This document shows, piece by piece, positions 1 to 7,961 of a DNA stretch of 17,681 nt. The stretch is from positions 1 to 17,681 of the forward strand of contig RXOD01004860.1 in the NCBI GenBank assembly GCA_005223375.1. The letters are read 5' to 3'. The notes below the pieces were generated by a model that worked only from the letters and a program-made list of their open reading frames with translations, was not told where the DNA came from and searched no databases. Position numbers and translations under genes: made by a program. Source of the stretch: Amoebophrya sp. AT5.2. Lineage: Eukaryota; Sar; Dinophyceae; Syndiniales; Amoebophryaceae. Positions within the stretch are counted from its first letter, which is position 1; the number at the start of each line of letters is the position of its first letter.

Positions 1-2563
1 GGGCCAAGCCTTGGCGCTGCCCGCCGGGCCCCGTCCCCCACCCCGCCTTTGCAGAATATAGAAACTAAGAAAGTACTTAATTCATTGCGCAACACCTTCG
101 ATTTCTTCAACGAAGAAATTATGTACCAATGTACCTACAGAAGGTGGCGATCATCTGAAGATCATCGACGTTTTTTTCTCCTGAAGGATCGGCCTTCAGA
201 TGATCAAAATCATAGGCCGGCTTCAGAAGAAAAACCTTCTGTAGGTGGCGAACCTTCAGAAGGTGATTGTAGAATTCGGACGCAGAAAAAGTCAAAACCT
301 TCTGAAGGTTTTTGGGCCTCCGATTCTACTGAAGGTCTGCAAACCGCTCCGATCAACCTACTGAAGGTTTTGACCTTCTGACGGTTTTAAAAAGGAGGCC
401 AAAGATATGGAATCGCCATCAGTATCTGCTTACTTCAAAGCCGTTTTCGAAACAGGCAGCCTCAGAACCTTCAGAAGGTATTTCTCGCGCTTTCAGAGGC
501 TTCAGAAGACCTCGGCACCACCTTCAGGCGCTATTTCTGCAAAATTTAAAAGTAGTATTTATATATTAAGATTCATTCACGACAACGAACTACTTCTACC
601 AAGGAAGCCTCCACTTCTACGACCTACTATACTGTAACTCTAACTTTTAACTTAAATAACAGTACCTGGGTCTTTTCCCTGTTGCTTGAGCATGGCTCTT
701 TCGTAGACTTTCGCTGGGTCTTGGCTGCAGTCTAGTTCCCCGAAGTTTATGCTTTTGCAGGAGAAGGCCACCTCCGCCGCGCACACGCTGCCCCGCACGG
801 TGACGCGCAGCGGGGCGCCGCCCGGCGTCACAACCTCGAAGTCGCGCGAGACCGTCTCCCCGACCACCCCACCCCCCCCGAAGCGAAACTCCAGCTCGCC
901 CTTCTGCCCGGGCTCGATACTGCCACGCTCCGGGAAGTACTGGATCGCGCAGGGGAGTATGAACGGGGCCACGAGGACCAGGTGGTAAGTGTTTTATGTA
1001 AATTTACTCTTCTAGTGTCCAGACCTGCCTCTACTTGTCATCGATCCATCCACAAATATCAAATATCTCTGAAACCGCCCCAGATCACTCGCTTCGAGCC
1101 AGGTATGCATCTTCTGAGCTGCGGCCTGATCGGCACTCGCTCGGCTTCGTGCCGATCAGGGCGCGGCTCTGAAGATGCGACCCACTCTTTTCTTAGTAGA
1201 AGCTGGCCAGTTTTGTTGCTACCACCTGGCGTTCGCAATCGCATTCGCTCGACCACCATAGGACTCAGCGGCGGCACCTCGTCCGCCACGGGCCGCAGGA
1301 GGAAGTTCGCGCGCACCAGGCTGACGTTCTGCACCACAACCGCCTGGCGGCTGCTCTGCGTCGGCAGCAGCGGCGCAAACTCGACCAGAGTTCTGGCGCT
1401 TGCCGACTGGCAGCTGCTGCTCGAGGAGGAGGAACCACCACTTCCGCTACCCATCTTGCTGACCACGACGCGCGACTCGGCGTTGTTCGGAACGACGGCG
1501 ATGAGGTGCGGGACCTTGCCCGCACCAATCACCCGGAGCTCGTAGAACTTCATGTCCTGGACCGCCTCCTTCGTCCGCGGAATACTGCTCGTTCTCGCAC
1601 CTGCTACTTCCCCGCCCTCCTCCTCTCCCGCCTCGCCTCTTATCGTGGAGATTTTCACGCGCAACACGCCCTCGTAGGTCTTGGCCTCGGGCGGGCGGAA
1701 CTCAATTTCCAGCTCGACCATCTGGTTCACAGGAATCACACCCTCTCCCAGACTGCGCGGGATCAAGAACGGGGAGGCAAAGCCCCACTCGTACCGGAGG
1801 GGAAGGGAACCCGTGTTGTGCATCGGGAGCGGAATCACCACGGTCTCTTGGACAGGGGAATAACCGAAGTCCACGAACGGCGGAATGGACAGCGCAAGCT
1901 CGGTCACCACGGCCTTCAGCAGCACGGAAAACTGACCTATGAATCGATTTGATAGAAGTTTTTACACGATGTCGATGTATTCTTGATTTGATTCGATCGA
2001 AAAAATTGAACGTTGAAGAAAATACCTGTCGGCGTTTTGACGGTGACGTAGTCGAGATGCGGTTCGTACAGGATGGGGCGGAAGAAGAGGCGTATCGTGA
2101 CCGAGGTGCCGGGTGCCAACGCCCAGCCCTTCGGGTACTCCAGCTGGAAGGCCTCGTTCTTCGGCAGCTCGTAGTTCAGCTTTTGCGTGGTCTGTATGAC
2201 ATGATACGTAATAAGTCGTGGACGAGCTCTTGTAAATTAGAATTACGACGTCGACGTTTACACCGTTACACCAATGTGAATGTGAATGTTTATGATTATG
2301 TTCTGGAGCGATTCGTTCCAAACTGCAACTACTGGAAGTTCGATTGATAGTGGTACCAGTGAGACGTTTTTGATGGTGATGGTCTTCTGGACCTCCTTAC
2401 CGACTTGCCAGCCGGAGATGACCACGGAATCGGCGCAGTCCAGCCCAAAAATGCTCACGCGTTCCTCGCGCTTGAGCTGCGACTTTGTTTTCGCCATGCG
2501 ATTGCCCGCGCCACCCGGCGTTCCCGCCGCCAGCTTCGTCATCACCGGGCCCGTGGTCGGCAT
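1..2563 (-). CDS. MSP/ASH-domain ciliary protein, HYDIN/CFAP221-like (3' partial)
   Basis: Likely an axonemal protein built of immunoglobulin-like MSP/ASH domains. Proposed exons: 2563-2333, 2191-2026, 1936-1247, 956-666 and 46-1 (partial); all phases agree, giving about 474 residues. The start is the ATG at 2563, which has an in-frame TGA 18 nt upstream. Visible MSP hallmarks are KTITIKNVSLVPLSIELP in exon 1, YPKGWALAPGTSVTIRLFF in exon 2, IPPFVDFG and FRPPEAKTYEGVLRV in exon 3, and YFPERGSIEPGQKGELEFRF followed by INFGELD in exon 4. The order (N-terminal strand, then LAPG, then PPFVDFG) resembles CFAP221/PCDP1 of the central pair, but HYDIN or another MSP protein is possible. Introns 1, 2 and 4 are GT-AG. 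Intron 3 (1246-957) has no GT-AG solution that I could find and carries terminal inverted repeats. Exon 5 is the least certain. The family call is firm for MSP and weak for the exact orthologue. Confidence 0.7.
133..246. repeat. Nested perfect inverted repeats
   Basis: An outer pair of 13-nt arms, ACCTACAGAAGGT at 133-145 and its exact reverse complement at 234-246, encloses an inner pair of 12-nt arms, GATCATCTGAAG at 149-160 and its exact complement at 194-205. The two pairs could form a long two-part stem. Confidence 0.85.
251..310. repeat. Perfect inverted repeat, 14-nt arms
   Basis: AACCTTCAGAAGGT at 251-264 pairs exactly with the sequence at 297-310 across a 32-nt loop. Each arm is itself nearly palindromic. 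A 15-nt direct copy of the left arm with a leading G (250-264) recurs at 465-479. Confidence 0.85.
326..479. repeat. Further CTTCWGAAGG-family repeats
   Basis: CTACTGAAGGT occurs twice (326-336 and 358-368). The second copy sits in an imperfect hairpin, 355-368 against 373-386, with 11 of 14 positions complementary. ACCTTCAGAAGGT recurs at 467-479. Together with the two preceding repeats, about a dozen variants of one palindromic core lie in roughly 400 bases. Confidence 0.7.
957..1246 (-). mobile_element. Introner-like element (TIR intron) in the MSP-domain gene
   Basis: On the minus strand the proposed intron begins GAATGCG after 1247 and ends TTCATAC before 956. The 3' arm, 958-989, read on the plus strand is TATG, GGGGCC, then ACCAGGTGGTAAG. 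The 5' arm, about 1218-1246, carries CCAGGTGGTA in opposite orientation. Removing 1246-957 joins GAG C to TC CCC and gives VVELPCAIQYFPERGSIEPG, a continuous MSP domain. The ends are neither GT nor AG. The outer part of the 5' arm is diverged, so the exact left boundary is less secure than in the kinase copy. A 72-nt hairpin lies inside (1107-1178). Confidence 0.6.
1107..1178. repeat. 72-nt stem-loop with 30-nt arms
   Basis: The arms at 1107-1136 and 1149-1178 are complementary at 27 of 30 positions, with a 12-nt loop. The loop-proximal 12 positions (CCTGATCGGCAC) and outer 8 positions (GCATCTTC) are perfect. It lies inside the proposed intron 957-1246. It could be a small foldback element or a structured RNA hairpin; nothing here identifies a known RNA family. 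Confidence 0.85.
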
Positions 2564-3545
2564 CTTGTTTTTCGTCGATCAGCTCCACCTCCACGTCGCC
2601 GTCGTACTTCTACTACTAGTCCGCCATGTTGTAGATGAAGATGCTATTCGTATTCGTAGTCCTCCCGCTGTTGTTTCTTTTCCTTCTCCTTTTCGACGAC
2701 GTGTCGCGCTGGGGGTCCTCTTCCGGATCAGGCTGCTGTGCTTTATGTTTATTCAGCGGTCTTGATGGTCTGACCGCGATCCGGATCATGGGTCCGCACG
2801 ACCAGAGAACATGATCGGCACGGCAGCCGCTTTGGCTGGGTTCTTTTGGCCTCCGACTTGAATCAGAACGCAGCGTGGTGCTCGAATTTCCGGTGGACAG
2901 CAAAAATACTCATCTTGAACGAAGTTTGAAGAATGCAAGTGCAGGTTGAAAAAACCAAAGCGTCGGTGTCCCGCACCCGCTGAGGCTGACGCGGCTGTCC
3001 AATATATTTATAGTCACCACGAGTGGACGCTGGCCTCCATCCGTGCGAGTGCCCGCACCTTCGCGCAACGAAAAGTCTGACGAGTGGCTCTTTTTGCGAA
3101 CTCTCTGTCTCTTCATCTGCTTCTCTCTCCTGAGCGATCAGTGGTCAGTTATTTTTGCGAATCGCCCCCAGATCCCCAGCTCGACTCGAGGAATCACTCG
3201 ATTATTAAAGTAAAACGTCGCTCTCGCTCATGCTCGTCATTATCGCCCCGAACCCGATCGATCCGAGAAAAAGCTGCATGTCGAAGATATATTAATCCAA
3301 ACCCTCGCGATGAATTAATGACGCTTTTTGCACATCTCTGCGTTTGGGCTTGCTGCGCCGCAAACTTCTCATTCTTCAGGCCAGGAGCCGGAGCGCTTCT
3401 CCATTTATGAGCTTAGGTTTGCAGGAGCAGGAAAGCCAGAACGTAAATGGATGCTACATTACTTCTACACCATACGTTGCTTTTGAAAAAGCGCCTTCTT
3501 TGTGAGTGGTCGTAGATGTGGCTGGTCCAGCCGCGCGCGCGTTCT
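2564..3545. other. Gap between the MSP-domain gene and the next gene
   Basis: I see no convincing gene in this stretch. Short open frames exist on both strands but lack the G/C third-position bias of neighbouring exons and recognisable motifs. It should contain the 5' leader of the MSP-domain gene and the 3' flank of the gene at 3546. A TATAAATATAT tract occurs near 3000-3012; I cannot assign it a promoter role. Confidence 0.4.
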
Positions 3546-4861
3546 TTATTCAAATCGACGTTGTGGCGCTGCGACTGCCGTTCGGTAGCGCTCGAGTCTG
3601 CGTGGCGACACCCATGTGGATGATGAACCAAGGCCCGCTGCTTCCTCCCGGTACCGGTTCGCGCGCGCGAGGTTTTGCCGCCAGGTCTGCTGCAGTTGGC
3701 CGAAGTAGGCGTTGCGGCGCGACGCCGCCGTCGCTGTGCTGGCCGTATTAGACGAAGCTGATGTGCGCAGATTCACGTAGCGCGACTTGTTCTTTGACGC
3801 CGGAACCGCACCAGCTGCCGCTCGTCCTCCGCGGGAAGAAGCGGAAGTTGTAGGAGGAGCTTGAGCTCGCGCTTGGGGTTGCCCTCCAGCTCCCCCTTGT
3901 GTAGTTCGTGGTCGAGGAACGTAGCAGTTGTGCGGAGCAGCGGCCTTCCGCAGAGGATCTTCGAGACTCCTCCTCATCCTGGAACTTATTCGGGCGCTCG
4001 TCGAAGTAGTGGTCGCTTTCCCTTTCGGTTTCGCCCTGCTGCTTGTGATCGTCCCTGCTCGTGTTCCACATGAGCCTGCACCACCTCCCCCCCGAGCTAC
4101 TTCTTCGAACGACGAGCACTTGTAGCTGCCAATGGTAATGATCTCATCTCGATCTCCAGATGAACCCTTCATCGCTCCACCACCTGCCGCCACTTGTGCC
4201 TGTACTGGCTCACGTCTCACAATTCGAGAAGCCAGCTCCTCGTGCTCTTCATCACCTACTTCTTCACCACCACGACCACGAGTACCGCCACGCTGCTGCT
4301 GTAGGTGAACAGCACGAAGAGGAGCTGCACCAGCTGTAGATTTAGCTTCGGCTTCTTTCCTCTCGGAGCTCCTGGTCCTGGCAGGATCTTCTTTTTCGAG
4401 TTTAAAACGGTTTAGGACCACGTCGCCCTCGTCGGCTGCACGACTACCTGCACCGCGATGACCACCAACATCAAAATCAGCTTCGCAGAGAATGGGACTG
4501 AGAAAAAGCAGCTCGTCATCCTGCTCCTCCTTCTCCACCTTGTACTGCTCGACCCGTCCCGGAGGCCAACCTGCCCACGTGCGACTTCTTCGAAGGATCT
4601 CGGCTCTTTCCTCGTTGCTCCAATTCTTGAACGCCTCTTCTGGCGTGGTCGGTCGGCCGGCGACGGCGTCGGTTGCGGTATCCGAATCAGCTGCACAGGC
4701 GAGAGCAGGAGATCATCTTCATCGTCAGATGACGTTGCGCCGGTTCCTCCCACATCAAACGACGCGCGATGCCGGCCCTCGTAGTTTCGCAACACAAAGC
4801 CGAGCTCCTGCCCTACGAAGCGCAAGTCCCGGGTCTCCAACGAGCGACGGTCCACTCGAGT
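3546..4861 (-). CDS. Unrecognised acidic, Arg/Ser-rich protein in two overlapping frames
   Basis: I do not recognise this protein. One frame is open from 4861 to 4412 with a clear G/C third-position bias; it contains RDLRFVGQELGFVLRNYEG and SFDVGGTGATSSDDEDDLLL. A second frame is open from 4712 to a TAA at 3546 and includes EEAFKNWSNEERAEILRRS, RTWAGWPPGRVEQYKVEKEE, DFDVGGHRG and, near the C-terminus, NAYFGQLQQTWRQNLARANR and SSTWVSPRRLERY. Both frames look coding, so a frame change (small intron, frameshift or sequencing error) is needed between roughly 4640 and 4710. No ATG fits the first frame: an in-frame TAA lies just upstream at 4864-4862, so a 5' exon joined at CTCGAG|TGGACC (about 4857) is likely. 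Motifs repeat between the two halves. The segment up to the 739-residue gene (4862-5088) could be an intron or an intergenic spacer. Confidence 0.45.
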
Positions 4862-5088
4862 TTATGGACGGAACGAGGAACCAACACCAATGAATTTAAG
4901 TACTTGATCCTTTCAGAGTGCGAGTTTGCAGTAGAGTACGTATAAGGAAGGAACAAATGGAATAAATGCGTTCCTGTGTGTCGATTCGACGCGCCCAACC
5001 GCTGGAGGCGTCGCGGCCGACGACGAAATTGAAAGGAAAATTACGAAATACCTACGTCGTTCCTGTGGCTCCTCGTGGTCGACGCCCG

Positions 5089-7308
5089 TCATACAATCGG
5101 AGCGACAGTCCGCCTATTACGTGCACGTGGTGCTGGGGACGACGACCTACTAGCGGTAGCGGGCGCCGGGGCCGGCGAAGAAGAAGAACCTGACGCGTGA
5201 GTCTTCTGGTGGGTGCGAATCTGGTCCCGTATCCGCCTCGGGGAGACGTCGAAGGGACAGGCAGCCAACTCGCTGCAAACGCTGCCGGTACTACAACTGT
5301 GCGATTGTTCGATGTCAGGCCGCACGTGGAGGTCGTTGCCCGCCTCAGGCTCAGCTGGAGCAGGACTCGCTGCTGCAGAGGGACACGTGCTTGCTGGGGA
5401 AGATGAGCAGCTCGCTGCTCCATCCCCGGCCCGGCCACTCGGTGCGGCGCCGCCGTGCAGACCTGCCACCTCCGTAAAAATGTCGTCTTCAGCCGTGCTC
5501 GGCAGGTTTTCGTCCGCCGGAAAAGGTGCGGGGAGCGATGTCATTGCTTGTTTCTTCTTCATTGTCACTTCCATGTCTTCGATCTTCTCTACCTCGACGA
5601 TAGAGGATGCTAAATCCTTTTCCTCCGCTGACGGAGTCGCGATCCCAAAGTACTCTGGTCCTCTTCCTGCGGTAGCCGCGACGCGCCGTGCCGCCCACGC
5701 CGGAGTTGAGGTTGATGAGGAGGAGCTTCCAACTCGAGCACCTTCGAGCGGGGATACTGGTTTTTGGGCACCGATGACGCTCCGCGGTGATTGGCTTACC
5801 GCGGTGCGCTTCTCGCTCGCGCCCTGCGTCCGGTCCTGCGTCCCTTCTTGCTTTTGCTTAATATCGATACCAACATAAGGGCGCTTCGTTAAGTGGTCTG
5901 GTCCCCTCGTCGTGGTCCCGCCCTCCTTCACCGTCTTTTCACTCTTGCTGCGGCAGGAGACGGGGTAGCTCCACCTCGGCGGCGGAAAATAATCCTGCCT
6001 AGTTTCTTGATCGCGCGCGCGCTTTTCCTTTTCCGCGGCCGCGAGGCAGTACTGTCTCGCCTCCTGCAGCTCGCGCAACACGTTGCTCTTCGACGAACTT
6101 GCGACGGACTCCCGAATATTCAATTCTTTACTTCTGAGACTGCTCCGCCAGTCGTCTCGGTGTCGTCTCGCACTCGGTCTCCGCGCACTCGCTGCACTCG
6201 CATCGTCCTGCTGAAAAACTTGGCTTAGGAGTCGTAGCACCGGGGCGGTGAAGGTCGCTCGCGCGTCCTCGTCGCCTGCTGGTCGCGCCGGTGCTCGTCT
6301 GGTTGTGTTCGTCCGGAGAGGAGGCCGGTACTTCTTCTTGAAGAAGCTGCTGCTGGTGCTGTCACGGAGTGCATCTTGGTCGTGGGACGAGTGTATGCCA
6401 GAAGAAGCGGCAACTTTTGCCATTGACGATGAGAAAGGCCGCGAGGAGGTGGCTCTATTTTCTCTGACTTCTGCCTCGTAGTCTTCATCAAAAAGCACGT
6501 CGACAAACTTCTTCAGAAACGCGTCTTTCAGGGGTTTGCTCGCTTTCATTGTGTCAACACTCGTAGGCGCGAAGCCATTTGCTTTGGAACAAGAATGGTC
6601 CTTCGAGAGGTTGTCCTTGGCATGTTGTTTTTGTTTCCAACTACTCGCAGCCGCAGCCCCCCGTCGCAAGAGTCGTGGCTGCGGTCTCCCTCCGCCTGCT
6701 CCCGAAGTAGTAGGAGTAGGTCCTGCAAGAACATCCTCTTCACACACGAGACCGTCACCTCCCGAGCTCGCTTGTGCCCCCCACTGCACGCACGCTCGGC
6801 GTAGCCGATCTGATACGGTTTGCAGCTGGTCGATTTCCTTTTCTAGCGCCACCGCGGAGGCAAGCCGTGGCCGCGCCCGTCCTGCTCGGTCCACTTCCAC
6901 TGTCCGCCGGACGATCCGCTGAGGCCGTTGGACGATTTTCGGTTCTTTCGCTGATCTCGTTGTTCTCCTTCCACTTTCTCTTTCATCAACACGACCTCCA
7001 CCTCCGCATCCCGGATGTTCAAGTTCATCTTCGCGGCTCCTCAACTTGCTTGGAAAATCATAGGCTCGTAGCCTCTCGGCGGCCCGACGCAAGGAGTCGA
7101 CCGGCACCGCGCCGTCGCGCACGCACAGACTGCTTATCTGATCGAATGCGGAGCGCCACTCGTCGGTGGTGCGAGTGTGGTCCCGGCGAGGTCTTGCGGA
7201 AGAAGACGCACGACCAGCAGGAGCAGGAGCCCTCCTGGGTTGATGCTGCTGGAGGAATTGAGGACCGCCTACGGGCGTCGCTGCACCGGTCGCGTCTACC
7301 CCCTGCAT
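5089..7308 (-). CDS. Hypothetical 739-residue low-complexity protein, intronless
   Basis: This is the longest uninterrupted frame apart from the kinase exon. The start is the ATG at 7308 (MQGVDATGAATPVGG); the open frame extends only a few codons further up to a TGA, and the stop is TGA at 5091-5089. I recognise no domain. The protein is rich in Ser, Arg, Ala and Pro. A helical stretch near residues 49-85 (DEWRSAFDQISSLCVR, then SLRRAAERLRAYDF) and a probable coiled coil near 150-176 (ALEKEIDQLQTVSDRLRRA) are the most ordered parts, with another helix containing LKKFVDVLFDEDYEAEVREN. The second half has acidic patches (ADENLPSTAEDDIFTEV) and a C-terminal Pro/Ala/Ser linker ending RNRRTVAPIV. 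No signal peptide or membrane segment is visible. A (CAG)6 run lies just upstream in its probable leader. It may be a cytoskeletal or scaffold protein, but nothing proves this. An intron near the 3' end cannot be excluded. Confidence 0.6.
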   Translation of the reverse strand: MQGVDATGAATPVGGPQFLQQHQPRRAPAPAGRASSSARPRRDHTRTTDEWRSAFDQISSLCVRDGAVPVDSLRRAAERLRAYDFPSKLRSREDELEHPGCGGGGRVDERESGRRTTRSAKEPKIVQRPQRIVRRTVEVDRAGRARPRLASAVALEKEIDQLQTVSDRLRRACVQWGAQASSGGDGLVCEEDVLAGPTPTTSGAGGGRPQPRLLRRGAAAASSWKQKQHAKDNLSKDHSCSKANGFAPTSVDTMKASKPLKDAFLKKFVDVLFDEDYEAEVRENRATSSRPFSSSMAKVAASSGIHSSHDQDALRDSTSSSFFKKKYRPPLRTNTTRRAPARPAGDEDARATFTAPVLRLLSQVFQQDDASAASARRPSARRHRDDWRSSLRSKELNIRESVASSSKSNVLRELQEARQYCLAAAEKEKRARDQETRQDYFPPPRWSYPVSCRSKSEKTVKEGGTTTRGPDHLTKRPYVGIDIKQKQEGTQDRTQGASEKRTAVSQSPRSVIGAQKPVSPLEGARVGSSSSSTSTPAWAARRVAATAGRGPEYFGIATPSAEEKDLASSIVEVEKIEDMEVTMKKKQAMTSLPAPFPADENLPSTAEDDIFTEVAGLHGGAAPSGRAGDGAASCSSSPASTCPSAAASPAPAEPEAGNDLHVRPDIEQSHSCSTGSVCSELAACPFDVSPRRIRDQIRTHQKTHASGSSSSPAPAPATASRSSSPAPRARNRRTVAPIV

Positions 7309-7961
7309 TTCTCTTTTAGATTTCACCGATTTGATTTCTCATTCTCCCTTTATTGAGGCAGCCTGCTGCTGCTGCTGCTGGGCCGCGAGGCGACCGATCG
7401 CCGTTTGCCGATTTGGCTTTATTCCGTCTGCTGAAGCAGCTACTTCGATTCACTTTGACTTTCGCTCATCACGGTGATGCGATTCCTCCCTTGAATTCAT
7501 CTCTCGCTGTTCTAAGGCGGCCGACACCAAAAGGCGCTCAGCTTTGGCAAAAGCTGCTCCGCATCCTGCAGTTCACGAACAATGAATACCGCAGGCCGCG
7601 CCACAGCAGTTCAGAACACAATGAATACAGCAACGAACAACGAACCGTGCTCGTAGGTAGAGGTACTGTCAGGACCGTTTGAACTTGACCTAGACCTTCT
7701 TTGCGGTTTACTAGCAAGTGCGTATCATGATCATCGCTTGCGCTTTGGCCCGCGGAAGTCCGACGACATGGCACCGTCCAAAACGTCAATCCGTGAGGTC
7801 GAATATGGCAGAGCTGCGAGAAGTGTGTGCTTATGGCGGTGGAGGCCCCCAGCATAATCGCCACTTGTTCTAAGTACATCTACTCCATAGAACAAGCCAA
7901 GAAGGGGCTCATACACGTCAGTGAGTCACTACCCATCGACCCAATCGATGCGATTTCGCCT
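7309..7961. other. Spacer between the kinase gene and the 739-residue gene
   Basis: No gene is supported here. The region holds the 3' flank of the kinase gene and the leader of the downstream gene. Small structures seen are a (CTG)6 run at 7363-7380, a 7-bp hairpin at 7539-7556 (CAGCTTT, 4-nt loop, AAAGCTG) and two copies of ACAATGAATAC at 7579-7589 and 7618-7628. Open frames on either strand show no coding bias. Confidence 0.5.
7363..7380. repeat. (CTG)6 trinucleotide run
   Basis: Six CTG units on the plus strand, read as (CAG)6 on the coding strand about 55 nt upstream of the ATG at 7308, so in the probable 5' leader. Confidence 0.9.

Larger units (their letters stand above)
47..665 (-). 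other. Intron 4 of the MSP-domain gene, palindrome-rich
   Basis: This 619-nt gap follows donor CCCAG|GTACTG at 666/665. It ends at a candidate acceptor TGCAAAG|GCGGGG at 47/46, which returns to a GC-rich reading frame in the correct phase. It holds no supported gene. Short open frames on either strand have no coding bias. The stretch from about 133 to 530 is filled with CTTCAGAAGG-like palindromes, listed separately. Confidence 0.5.

Noticed and set aside
982..1545. 187-codon plus-strand frame
   Set aside because: Covers the MSP-domain exon and introner on the opposite strand; no recognisable motif.
5782..5806. CCGCGGT...ACCGCGG hairpin
   Set aside because: Short 7-bp stem within a coding frame; expected by chance in GC-rich sequence.
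5213..5878. 221-codon plus-strand frame
   Set aside because: Antisense shadow of the 739-residue minus-strand frame; hydrophobic stretches are complements of charged codons and there is no independent codon bias.
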